A DNA stretch of 64,000 nucleotides from Sceloporus undulatus. Its lineage: Eukaryota > Chordata > Lepidosauria > Squamata > Phrynosomatidae. Positions 40,120 through 52,922 of this stretch are shown here, one piece after another. The notes below the pieces were generated by a model. The model ran no database searches, was not told the DNA's origin, and saw nothing but the letters and a program-made list of their open reading frames with translations. A program made the position numbers and the translations under genes. Location of the stretch: NCBI RefSeq assembly GCF_019175285.1, contig NC_056522.1, positions 68,964,462 to 69,028,461 on the forward strand, given 5' to 3'. Numbering within the stretch: position 1 is the stretch's first letter; each line of letters starts with the position of its first letter.

Positions 40120-41707
40120 TTGATTTGGTATGAACTTTCAGTACTTTTATTAGTTTTGTCAAGCAGATAATTGAATCCAAAATTGATTCAATAAAAAGTT
40201 AAGAAGTGAATGCCATCCCCATACGACACAAAAATGCCAAGGAGACAGCAGGTACCATTGGGTTATGGCAACATTTCAAAATAACTTTTTTTTATGCAGC
40301 AATGTAAACTTCAAAAATAGTAAACTATAACCTTTGCCTGTTTGTTTGTACATATCACATGGTCTATCACAGATAGAAATTTAATCGCAAACCTAAATTG
40401 TAAAAGTAAACAGCTTGGTGCTTACAAGTTTTGTAAAAAGTGTTAGACTTATGGAAATATCTTGCAAGTCCTTTTTCTTAAAAAAAGAAAGGTTTCACAG
40501 CAATGGAATAAAAGCAAGTGACAGTTCACCTCTTGGTCCTTGTTATTCTTGCTATTGTACACATCATAAATTGTATTCCTCTGTAAGTGGCTGCTAGCTT
40601 TATTATGAATTTGTAAGCAAGGTACTTACACAGAGGACATGATTCTCCCCTTGCTGATAGTACAACAGGTCAGGAGAAGTGACTCCACCTGAAACCCCAT
40701 GGAAGTGCAAAGCAAATCTCACTGTAGAAAAAGACCTTGTACTCCACCCAAGTGTTCAGCACTCCCATTAATCAGTGGCTTGAAGCAGGCACTCATTGAT
40801 TTCTTTGGGAGTTTCAAGAGCACTGTGTCTGCAGAACACTCTCTTCACATTTTAAAACCAGCACAAGCAACTTGCAGTGTGACCTATTTCTACACAGAGA
40901 GTGGACTAGAATTCTGTAGAAGGCACTATATATTTTCCCTTGCATGAGATTAAGCATGAATTGCAGTCATGCACAATTAAAGATTTGACACACAATCACC
41001 TGAGAACTTTCCCTGCACAAGCTCAGCTGAGATGGATGGGAGGAGTACAAGAGCACAGCTGCCATTCATTTCAATGGAGCTTTCACAAGAGAAAATCTTG
41101 GCTGGTGGTGCCCTGGTACCCTTGACTGCTTCCCCTCTCATGCTTTAAGTGCAAAAACATAACATTTTATCCTTATTTTTGCTCTGGCACTAGGTGCAGT
41201 TAGATTCACTAAGCAATCTCCCTCCCACCCCCTTTCCTACCCCATGAATATTTTCTTTTGGTTTATTTGAAAATGTTTAGAATACAGCTCTGGTAAAAAA
41301 TAAGCTTATGATAGCATAGCATCTCCCTGTCTCTCCCCCCCTTCTATTTTAATATATATCATATATATTTGTAAATCACAGTGTGCAATGTGCCATTCAG
41401 TACCTAATGTTCAAAATATATGCCCTGCTTCTCATGATGACTGATCATTAAAACCATATATGCAAATATTATTCATTTATACATTACATTCATTTAAAAA
41501 CATTTTTGTTTTTGCCTTTTCAAAGTGAAAGATCTGATGTGAAACAGTGCAAGCAATTTTGGACATGCTGAAACTTGAAGCCTTGGACTCTATTATTATC
41601 AAAACTGTACATCTATGTACACTATGTATTGAACATGTGTGCTTTGCAATAAAAGACCTGTGGACTATAGCATACAATGTTAAAAGTTTCCATTAAAAAA
41701 GATAATA
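40120..41707 (-). other. SLC35F3: Probable SLC35F3 3'UTR
   Basis: Follows the SLC35F3 stop on the - strand and is almost free of recognisable repeats, unlike its surroundings. AATAAA on the - strand at 40604-40599 and at 40151-40146; the latter is taken as the distal poly(A) signal. The end is inferred. Confidence 0.5.
40146..40151 (-). terminator. SLC35F3: Candidate SLC35F3 distal poly(A) signal
   Basis: AATAAA on the - strand, close to where repeat-free sequence gives way to the foldback element. Confidence 0.4.
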
Positions 41708-41952
41708 TTAATGTGTAAATGATGACATGGAGGGACGTGTTCTCCTGCTTTTATTTTGCAATCCAGAAACAATGTCTCCATTTCCTTCTGGAATCTCTTC
41801 CTTCTTTCGAACTTTGAGGCGTGTAAGCAGCTTTATTAACCATTCATCCCACTCTTCTGGTAAAAGTAGCAGGAGGAAGCCCAGGCCGATGATGACAATG
41901 GCAATTACACGGAAGCTGTTGAAGTCAATGCCACTTGAATAGTGATCCACAA
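41708..41952 (-). CDS. SLC35F3: SLC35F3 last coding exon
   Basis: Acceptor GTTTCATACAG. Completes a valine split with the previous exon, then VDHYSSGIDFNSFRVIAIV, IIGLGFLLLLLPEEWDEW, LIKLLTRLKVRKKEEIPEG and a tail ending RRTRPSMSSFTH, stop TAA. Confidence 0.94.
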
Positions 41953-44900
41953 CTGTATGAAACATTAAATGGGTATAATTAGGGCTAGAAAGCACACCTA
42001 TTCTACAGAATATCATAGACCTGATAGCAAAAAATCCTGGATTTTAATTCAATCTCACAAGCAAATGCCTCCAAAGAATACTGATAAAACTGAACATCAC
42101 TGGTGATAATGAATTCTGTATATATTGTGATAACAGGCTATAGACTGTTAGTTTCTGATACAGCCAAAATTGTGCTAGTTCAGTAGGTTTTTTGAGCAGT
42201 AAATACCTCATGATATTTCAAACAGACCTCCAAAGTGTCTGGAAGTTGCTCTAGTTGGCTGAAGGGCGGGGTATAAATATCGTAAATAAATAAATAATAA
42301 TAAATAATTGTTTTGGATTAAATAAAAGCCCCACCCCTGAAGATCCCAAACCAGGACTATGAATTATGTGCAGTGCACATGAGAGGTTCAAGGTATAAGT
42401 AAACAATCTGGGTTCCCTCTGGCTGAGAAATAGCAGAACTTGCTCTGAATCATGTTGGTTAATGTGTCTCTTCTAGTTGGGAATAAAATTAGGATTCAGG
42501 ATCTTATATCTTGCCTGATACCCATTTTTGTCTAACTCAAAAACATGCATATGTTAGATTGGGAATGATTCATAGATATTTAAGAATGAGGTTTCAATAC
42601 TTAAAGACATTATACTAATATTTTGTATAGGGCCCAGCATACTGAGAAACATTCATGTTCTCTCTACACTGAAGCAAACAGAAGCTGAGTAAGAGTTCTG
42701 TAATGGGCCCATAGTGAATAAGAAAATACGTTTGAAATAAAACTATGTTGAAATGCTAGGTTTTTAATGCACAGACTAATAATGTAGTATTAACTATATA
42801 GAGGACTAACTAGTTACTATAGTTATTAATATTGCTACTACAAATCTTTTTGCTGTTTAAAATACCATTTATCCTCTGTGGTTATAATACATATCTTGAT
42901 GTATAAATTATCTGTAGCTTAATTTTTAAATGCACATACATGCAATTTAAATTTTAAAATAAAATAATTCTTACCAGCATTTACAGGTACACTTAGCACA
43001 ATTCCAAGAGATATCAAAGTAGGATATGTAACTGCAATCCCAAAATTTAATAAAATATTGAATGCTGAAAAAAGAAATGAAACAATTTCATTTTATAATT
43101 AGAACTGATGTGAAATTAAACTATTTCATCATGCAGCATTCACTGTAAGCAGACCAGTTTGAATATTTTGCTATCAACAAGTGTGGGGGGATTAAAATGT
43201 TATTAGAGTTCTTTAGGTTTTTCCTGGAAGATCAGAAGGTTGGCAGTTCAAGGCCTGAGTGCTTCATGATGGGGTGAGCTCCCGTCACTAGTCCCAGCTT
43301 CTGCCAACCTAGCAATTTGAAAGCATGCTAATGCAAGTGGATAAATAGGTACCACATCGGTGAAAAGGTAACAGCGTTCGGTGCAAAGCAGTCCTCCGAC
43401 AGCCCTGGCTCTTTGGCTTAGAAACAGTGATGAGCACTGCCTCCTACAGTCAGTTATGACTAGACATGCATGTCAAGGGACTATCTTTACCTTTATCTAT
43501 GTGCTCTAACATGGAGGTTTCTAAAGTACTCAGGATTCACAGTGTGTGTATAGGTGTACTGTGCTGTACTAGTAAAAGAAGTACTGCCAGTTAAACGAAC
43601 TTTTGGGCCCCCCCAAATGACCTCAGGGACTGTGGAGGGGCAGTTTCTCCACATATTTTGTCCCTCTGAATTTAGCCCCAAGAGTGTTCTTTTGTCTACC
43701 AGAAAGTGACTGGTAAGTACATTTGTGTGTTACTTCCTGTTTGGGCATTTGCAGCTGTGGCACCATTGCCACAACTGCAGATGTGAATATGAGACAGTTA
43801 CATGATTATTGAGTCTTGCTTACAACCGCATACTGTATATATGCATGTATAAGTCTAGAAATGTACATTAAAAAATTGATGCCAGAAACCTGGGTTGACT
43901 TATCCACAGTTCAGTGTGAGTACTGCACTTTAACTCTTTATCAAAAAGAAACTAACTATCCCTTAGATTAGTGTGTGGCTCTTTTCACCCTGGAAATAAT
44001 ATAAAGCAGAGGTGGGCAAAACGGTGGCCCATAGGCTTTCCGAGATCCCTCCCCGGCAACATGCCCGCAGGTGCACCGTAGGTGGGTGCGGATGGCATTA
44101 ACAAGCCAATAACAAGCCAAGCGAGTAGTAAAGTAAAATCAAGGAACTGAGGCCCAAGGGGGCTAGCTCCTCCCTATATAGGGGGCCAGTCTTTGTTCTA
44201 TTGTCCCTGCCTACAGGAGCAAATTGGAAGGAGCTAACCCAGAATCCAGGATGTTAGGACCCTTGTCTGCTGGAAATGAACGTATCACAGGTAAGTACCA
44301 ACGTTCGTTTTCCAGCACATTTGGAGGCCTCCTAGGGGTCAAAAACAAATTTAGTAAAAATGCTCAAAAATATTTATTTGCCCTGAAATGCTCCAAAATG
44401 TCTACTAGAAAGATGGAGTACATTTCCACACATTTTGTGGGGTGCAACAGCCAATTTAGGGACAGGATTGGCCTTTTTTTAAAACCTAAAACATGAAAAT
44501 GCCCCCATATGTCCTAGAAGTGTTAGAGGGCAATTTTGTATTTTGGTTTGTGGTATTCCCATCAGTGTTGCAGGAGCAGCTGTGGCCTTCCAGGGTCTTC
44601 TAGGGGTTAATGTGGTCCACAGTTGCCCATCCTGGTATACAGCAAAAACAGAAGGTGGGGATGCCAAATCATCTTGTGTTTAGGTACTTTCCTGCAAAAA
44701 GAGAAAGGAGAAGTACACCAAAAATGGTGAAGGGTCTGGAAGGCATGCCCTACCAGGAACGACTTAGGGAACTGGGGGTGTTTAGCCTGGAGAAGAGAAG
44801 GTTAAGAGGTGATATGATAGCCCTGTTTAAGAATGTGAAGGGATGTCATATTGAGGAGCGATCAAGCTTGTTTTCTGCTGCTCCAGAGACTAGGACCCGG

Positions 44901-47900
44901 AGCAATGGATGCAAGCTGCAGGAAAAGAGATTCCACCTCAACATTAGGAGGAACTTCCTGACAGTAAGGGCTGTTCGACAGTGGGACACACTCCCTCAGA
45001 GTGTAGTGGAGTCTCCTTCTTTAGAGGTCTTTAAGCAGACGCTGGATGGCCATCTGTTGGGGATGCTTTGATTGAGAGTTCCTGCATGGCAGGGGTTGGA
45101 CTGAATGGCCCTTGTGGTCTCTTCCAACTCTATGATTCTATGATTCTAGAAAAAAGGCCTCTCCAGCCCTTAAATTGCCTGGACAAGGCCAAAACCACAA
45201 AGATTGCCTTCCCATGCCCCAGAAGATGTTGCACCCTCCATATTTGCAGCTTTGACTTTTATGGATTTGATTATTCACATATGTAATATGTTCTCTGTAG
45301 GAATCTCTAGGTCCTCCAGCATGACTCTGTGGCCAACCTTTGGCAGAAGCAGAAGTGGAGGACCAAGAAATTCCTAAAGAAAACACTTCTCGAGGCATTT
45401 ATAGGTCCTCAAGAACAACTCTGTGGTCAGCTTCTAGCAAATGATCATCAGGAAGTTGCGTTGGAGGACCTAGATATTGCCACAGAGGTGTTCTCTAGGA
45501 ATAGTTTTGTATTTGCAGTTTTTCCATTTTCACAGGGGTCTTGAAGCCCTAACCCCAACAAATGTGGATGGCCTGCTGTATCTTGTTTTTCAGTGGGTGT
45601 GGTGGGGCAGCCCTCCCAGTTCCCTTGGTAGGACTTTTGAGACCTCCTGAAGGCTAAAAAAGATTTATTTAGCATAATTAGAGGACTGTGGTCCACTTTG
45701 TCAGGTGATGCCAAATCTTGTTAGTGCTTATGTGGCCACTAGACTCTTAAATGTTTTTACAATCAACTGGTTCTATAGTCATCACAGAAACACAAATACA
45801 CACAGGCTACAATATATTGCTTAATGCTGTCTAGTAATGCTACCTCCTGAGTAAAGGTTTCAGTGGTGGTTGTACCCAGTTATGCTTACTTGCTGGACCT
45901 TATTTACTGGTATGCCCAGTTTCTAGTTACTAGTACAAATAATAAATTACTTGACACCTGATGTATTTCCGCTGAAGTGTGAAAGAAGGATCAACCACAG
46001 CTGATAGGAACTATCCAAGTTATGTAGCAAATCTCAGTCTAAAGGGCACTCATCCAGTAAAATCTGTAATACACCAGGCTTACACTTTTAAATGGCTTTG
46101 TTTTAGAGAGGACTACAGCCTTTAGCTGTTATATTTATCATGAAAGGAACCAATTCATGGTAGAAACAACTCAGACTCACTTCAGTATAATCACACTAAA
46201 GGAACATAATCCAATTCAGCAGCAACTAAAAACAGGCCTTGAAGTCATTTATTAATTAAAACATTCATATTCTATTTCTCTGTCAAAACTGACCACTTGA
46301 AACAGTTGCATTAGCTACTGGTTCATTCCCAGGCAGAAGCCAAAAATCCAGACTATTTGAAAGAATGTATTTTATTTTAGTCTGTTTAATTAGTTTTTAA
46401 TGCTGTTAATTTGTGCTTTAAATCAAAATTAGTTTAATTGCATTTTAACTTTTGTACTGAGAGCTTTTAAATTATATTGTGTGTTTCTTAAAAGAAGTGT
46501 ATGCCTCCTGGGTTCCTGTGCTTGGAGAAAGGCAGGATATAAATTAAATAAATAATAAATACTAGCCATAATGGATATATATCACTTTACAGTTAGAGGC
46601 ACTTCTGTGCTTCTGAATCAGAGCTTGAAACAATGGTGTTTATCAGACGAGCTCTTAAAGAGGTACTATTCCAGTGTGACTCCTCTAGCTGCCTCCTGTT
46701 GCATGCTGGGATTGGCAGTTTTAAGGAGGGGTATTTAGAATTCTCAGGCAGAGAAGTTCAGCTCCTTAAAACTGCCAATCCCAGCATGCAACAGGAGGCT
46801 GCTAGAGGAGTCACACTGGAATAGTACCTCTTTAAGAGCATAGTGTGATAAACATCATCTGTACAATCCCCCAAATCTCCCAGCCAGTATGGCTAGTGGC
46901 AATGCCAGCTGTGGGGTTGTGGGAACTGTATTCCAAAAAAGTAACCTTTCCAAGCTTTTCTCTAGACATGGGGAAAGAACAGTAGGAGAAAGTTTTTGTG
47001 CTTGTGTCCTGCTTTGAGGTTTTCCAGAGGCATGTGGTTAGCCACAAAGGGAAACTGGGTGCAGGACTTTGGTTTGCTTCAACAGGTTTTCTCCTTAAGT
47101 CTCTTTAAGGGGACTTGAGCTATGACTGGCAAGCATTAGAAATATGCAACATTTTGTTACTGTTTGCCATCAAACAACTTCGATTTATGGCAACTTTATG
47201 GATGACAGACCTACATTACTCCTGGTCATCAACAACCTTGTTCGTGTCTGCTGAAGTGTGGCATGTACTTACTCAATAATAGGACTGAAAATCCACAAAT
47301 GCTTCCCCAAGGAATGGCATCAAAAGAACTCCAGTATTCAACTTTGGTAAAGTAAAGGATGACAGGAATACAAGTAACAAAAAGGATATTGAAGACAGCC
47401 AACACTGACAAAAATAAGGCAGCTTCTCCATATTTAGCACTGCCAAGGAGTAGCTTAAACAAAACCTGTAACAGAAACAGAAACATTTTGGATACCAAGC
47501 AAAAATGTAAAGATGTACATATGGATAAAAATCAATTTATATTTTCAAACATAAACCGTGTCATTCCTAATCATCTAAAGCAAGTGTACAATATGCTTAT
47601 ATGTTAGTGGAAAATAGGCTTGCCATAACCCGGCTGCAACCGGGAACTTCCCGATTTTGGGGGCCTGGGGCCCCTCCCGGCACGGGTGCAGCCCCAAAAC
47701 CAGGAGCCCCCCGGTTGCAGCCTGGGTTGCTGCGCCCCTGGCAGGCCTCGCTGCCCTCCTCCTCCACCTCGGGGAGGCGGAGAGGAAGAGGAGGGCAGCG
47801 AGGCCTGCCTGGGGAGCAGGAGGCGAAGCTGGAGGCGGTGCCTCCACGCGTGCCCGCGCCACCTCCTCCTCTGCCCCCTCTCCCCCAGGCCGCGCAGAGG

Positions 47901-50900
47901 AGGTGAAGGTGGAAGGAGGCAGCATTTCCTCCGCGCAGGGAGGAGGAGAGGAGGCGGGGGAAGGTGGCGCGGGTGCGCGGGGAGGTGGGGGATTCCCCCG
48001 GGATTCCCCCCGCGAGGCCCTGGATGGGGTTCCGCGATCGTGGAGTCCTCCAAGGCCTCGCTGGGGCTTTGGAGACGCTGTCTCCCAGGCCCCAGCAAGG
48101 CCTTGGACAAGGTTTAAAAATGTAGGACCTTTTTTTAAAAATTTCCTGGGCAGGAAACAAAACAAAAAAGTCCTACATTTTTAAACCTTGTCCTACATTT
48201 CCCCCGTTTTGGAGGTCCCTAGGGATGGCAACCCTAGTGGAAAGAGACTGTTTTGTGCCACAAAGCAAAGGCAGATTAGTCTATTCTGCAGGATAGGGAA
48301 AAAATAGCCAAAGTAATATTAACTGGGAGATAACTTGCTGATAACTAAAACCGGACCTTTCATTTTTTTTTTAAATGTACATAATGAAAAAATATTTTAC
48401 AAACAATAAGACTAGAAAAATGCTATTCATACAGTTTCATCTGGGTGTAATATTGGACAAAGAGGTGCAATTTTACATTATAATGTTGTTTTCAACATTA
48501 CAATACTGGGGTTTATGAATAATTTCATTTACAACCTTAATCAATGACCAGGATAAATATACCTGTTTCATAATCTAGCAGTAACTGCTTCAATAGCTAA
48601 CACAATCTCTCCAACTATGTGGATTGGTAAACAAACAGGATTTGTTTTGAAACACAAATCTTTCCATCATGGAAAGCCAGTCAAACCTCTCTTCTGTGAA
48701 ACAATTCTAATTCTAAATTTTATCTTTTAAGTTCTTTTTACCCCTTTTTAGTCTTTCACAATGATTTGCAATGATAAAAAGTTATCAGCAAAATTTTAAG
48801 GGCAACTGCCAAAGTTAGCACCAACTAGAATAAAACCATTTAACCAATGTAACATTTATAAATGTAGATTTAGCAAGTTCCCATTGACTCAGTGGGTCTA
48901 CTTTATTTGCAAGGAAAATTAAAGACCTGAACCTAGAATCCTGTGCATAATTTACTTTGAAGAAAATGCTGTTTAGATGGGATTATTCTGAGTTAATGAG
49001 TTGATTGTTCTTAGTTGCCATTGACATCTAACAGGGATTAAATGGTGATTAACTTTTCACACTTATTTTAATGGTGTCTAAATGCAGCTGAGTATAGTTT
49101 GATGAATTATAAAACCAGAATTTAACACAAAAATATCAACACTTGTTCAAAAGCTCTTGGAAGTTTTGATAGATGGCTCTATAAATGGATCTAAAGTCAG
49201 CCAACACACAAGTGGAAAAGGAAATTGCTTTCCAGTTAGAATGTTAACTTCATTTAATTTTGCTATGTTTCTATAATGAAAATTTCCTCCTCTTCAGTGA
49301 GGAATGGAGTAGTGACACCTTCCACTGAATAGCTACTGACAAGAGCTAACAATTTTTACTCAAAAGCACTCAAAAGTCCATTGCCTATTATAGGTCCTAG
49401 ATTGTATATGCCAATCCTTATAACCTCAGGCTTTGTCAGCCTGACAAGGTTACTACAGGCCACTGTTAAGACTGGAAATCGATTCACCCAAAAGTTGATT
49501 GGATGTACTAACAACACTGAATTTTTTTTGAGGTGACAGGATGTTGTGTGGAATAGCTCAGAAGTGGGAATCATGTGGGCCTCTAGATGCATAGGTCTGC
49601 ATGTTTCAGCAGCCTTAGCCAGCATAGTCAATGGTGAAGAATGCTAGGAGATGCCATTCAGTATCTGGAGGGCTATATGATTTACACTCATGGTATTGTT
49701 CAAACTGCATTGCTCTGGACCTAGGCAAGTAGGTAAGGGGGATGAGGACATTACCCCTCAAATAAGGATTGTGTCCCCCCCCCCCATATGAAAATTTTCT
49801 TCAGTCTTAAAATTTCTAGCATTGCAGTAACTTAAAACCTCAGCTGAGCATGTTGAAATAGAGCTTAAGGGTCCCCCACAAAAAGGAACAGACAAAATTA
49901 CAAATCAAATGTAAACACAGCAAATGTAAGAGTTGTAGGTGGGAACAATATTCTGGGGCGCGTTACACACCTCCCGTTTGGGGTGGCATGTAACCGGCCC
50001 TTTCCCTGCCGGATCGGGGCCTCAGCTGCCACAACGGCAGCCTCTGAGGCCCTGATCCGCTGCTTTCCAGGCTGTGGAGAAGCGGCAAAAGGCCGCTTCC
50101 CCGTGGCCTGGAAAGGGGTGTCCTTAGGGCTTCAAACCCCAAGGACACCCAGTGGCAGCGGGGAGGAGGAGAAAGGGGCCACTTGGTCCCTTTGTGCTCT
50201 GCGTCGCTGGCGCAGCCATGTAAAGGCTGCGCCCAGTGACGCAAAGGTGGAAGGAGCTCCGAAACGGAGCTCCTTCCAGGGCCACGGAAAGGGCGCCCCA
50301 GGTGCCCTTGTGCCACCCCGTTTGGAGGTGGCGCAGTCATGACATAGCCTTGGCGGCGCCTATGTGTATAGGGTGCCGCCATTTTGTACGTGCTCTGCGC
50401 ATGCTAGGATTAGGGACATCAGGAAGTGACACCCCTTCCTAACCCTAGTACATGTGGAGTGCGTACTTTATGCCCGTCTGTAATGGGCCAAAGTCTCACT
50501 CTCTGCACTGCTAGAGGTTTGAAGAGTTAAGGGATATTTCACAGGGGGGGCAGAATTCTTAATTGGAGGCACATGCCCTCACTGTGCTCTACTACTACAC
50601 TCCTGAAAGTGCTGTTCTGACATCTGCACTATCTATAATTGAGATTACATCTCAGTTATCATGCTACATTTTATTTTTAAAACATTAGCATCCACAATAG
50701 CTGATTTACAAAGTAGAACTGTAAACAGGAATAAGGATACACAAAGGAAATGTCATCAACTAACATATGAGTATTGTGCTAGAGACTCTGTTTTGCACTC
50801 TACCACTTAGGTTGAGAGTCAGCATTGCGTAGTGGCTTGAGTGTTGTACTAGGAGTCCAGGGCACCAGAGTTCAAATACCTGCTTGGCCATGGAAACCCA

Positions 50901-52873
50901 GGGGTGATTTTGGGCAAGTCACATTCTCAGTTTCAGATGAAGGCAATGGCAAACCCTCTCTGAATAAATCTTGCCAAGAAAACCCTGTGAAAGAATCATA
51001 GGCGCGTTACAAACCGCCATTTAGTATGTGCTCTGTGCGTACTAGGGTTAGAAAGGGGCGTGCTAGGGTTAGGAAGGGTCTTACCTTTCTAACTGGCCCC
51101 GTCCCTAGTACGCACGGAGCGCGTAGTAAATGGCAGCACCCGTCCACACGGGTCCGGATATGGCACGGTGGAAGTGATGCCGCGAGTGCGCGCCCCGCGC
51201 CGCCACTTCCAGGTGCCAAGAAGAAGCGCCATTTCAGCGCTTCTTTTTAGCTGCGCCTGGAAGCCTCGCAGTCTAGCCGCTGGGGCTTCTCGGCGCAGCT
51301 AATGACAGCGGCGGCAGACCACCCACTTTTGTAACGCGCCATAGAATCATAAAGTTGGAAGAGTCTACAAGGGCCATCCATTCCAAACCCTGCCAAGCAG
51401 GAACACAGAATCAAAGCATGGCCATCCAGCTTCTTTTTAAAAACCTCCAAAAGAAGGAGACTCCACCACACTCCAAGGGATAGGTTTGCCTTAAGGTCAC
51501 TGTAAGTTGGAAACAACTTGCAGCCACATAACAGCAAACATTTATGTGGATCTGTAGTTCCTGGTCTACTTGTCTCAGTACAATCCATGAGTGAATTGTG
51601 AATGATGATGGATTCCCTAAATCAGTTTGCTTCTCATCACAGCCTGGAAAAGTTACTGGTATGGACTACAGGTTTCACTCCCACAGCCAGCATCGCTACA
51701 GGCCATGCTGGCTAGAGGAATCTGAGAGCTGTAGTTTGAAAACTAATATCTTTATACTGATGAGCAACAAGTAGTACTTGGCAGCCTCTCTCATTATATT
51801 GGTGCTTTACATGTTCATAGCTGTTCCTCCCTTAGTGACAGGTGCCATCACCATTATTCAAAAGGATGTAAGATATTTAACAGCGAGGGGTTATATGCCT
51901 GAATTTCTTACACTGAAATCATGTGACTGAAACTATTCCTATCCAAATCACTTACCATAACCACAGTCTCAAATTGATATCGTTCACAACCTCAACCTTC
52001 GTCTACAATGGTTTGCATCATGTTGGGACCATCTTATCTATTTCAATACACATCACAGGTATAAAGGGTCTGTGTCATCACAATGGCTGCATCCGCACTG
52101 CAGAAATAATCCAGTCTGACACCACTTTAACTGCCATGGCTCAATGTTATTGTTAGCACACCCTGAATATCCCCCCCAACTGTATTTTGGAATCCCCATA
52201 TTCTATATCTCCTATCTGAAGACATGTTTTTGAGAGATCAGTGACCTTTCAGAAACACCAGGACAGGTTCCCAGGAGAAAAGGAGCATGTCCTGAGACAT
52301 GTGCACATCCAGGTAATGGAACAATCAAATCTAGATGGATGTATCAATTGCTCCTTCCTCCCCGGAAGTCATCTGCATGTCCTCTTACACCTTTGAGACA
52401 AAGGATCCCATTGCACCCAAAGCAATAAGCCAACCTTCCTGACTATCCCCTGTAGTATTCCCAGCCAGATTTCCCTGCCCATCCATCCTAGGAGTGTCCT
52501 GATCCAATCATTGTTTTGTCATACTAAAGCTAAAGCCATGAACCAGTCCAGAACTCCACTGTCAATTCCTGGGAAAGAACATTCAGCCTTTGTTACCTGA
52601 CAAGATAGCCTTCCACTTGAGGCTAGATTTTAGGTCTAAATATTGGTTCCAGAAACCTAGCCTCTACACATACAGCTGGCATACACCTCTGTACTCTGTG
52701 TATGTTATGAGTCACCTTCAGACCTCCCCATATGAAGCACCCCACATTTCAGTGGTTCTCTCATTGAACAGGTAATCATCACACACACACCCTATGCAAA
52801 TATTTCAAACTCTGCCATCTTGTTTCCATAATACAATTTCCATTAGCTCTGAATGCAGTTCTGTGTGAACTGC

Positions 52874-52922
<49 letters not shown>

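Larger units (their letters stand above)
50815..51540 (+). mobile_element. tRNA-headed SINE split by nested insertions
   Basis: SINE left part 50815-50990 (tRNA-like CATTGCGTAGTGGCTTGAG, CORE GGGCAAGTCACATTCTCAG, AAAACCCTGTGA) continues exactly at 51481 (TAGGTTTGCCTTAAGGTCAC). Between them lie a CR1 tail and, inside that, a MITE. Confidence 0.85.

Noticed and set aside
47575-48184. Six overlapping frames of 100-196 codons
   Set aside because: GC-rich interior of the second hAT-like element; open on both strands because stops are rare at that composition. No family motif.
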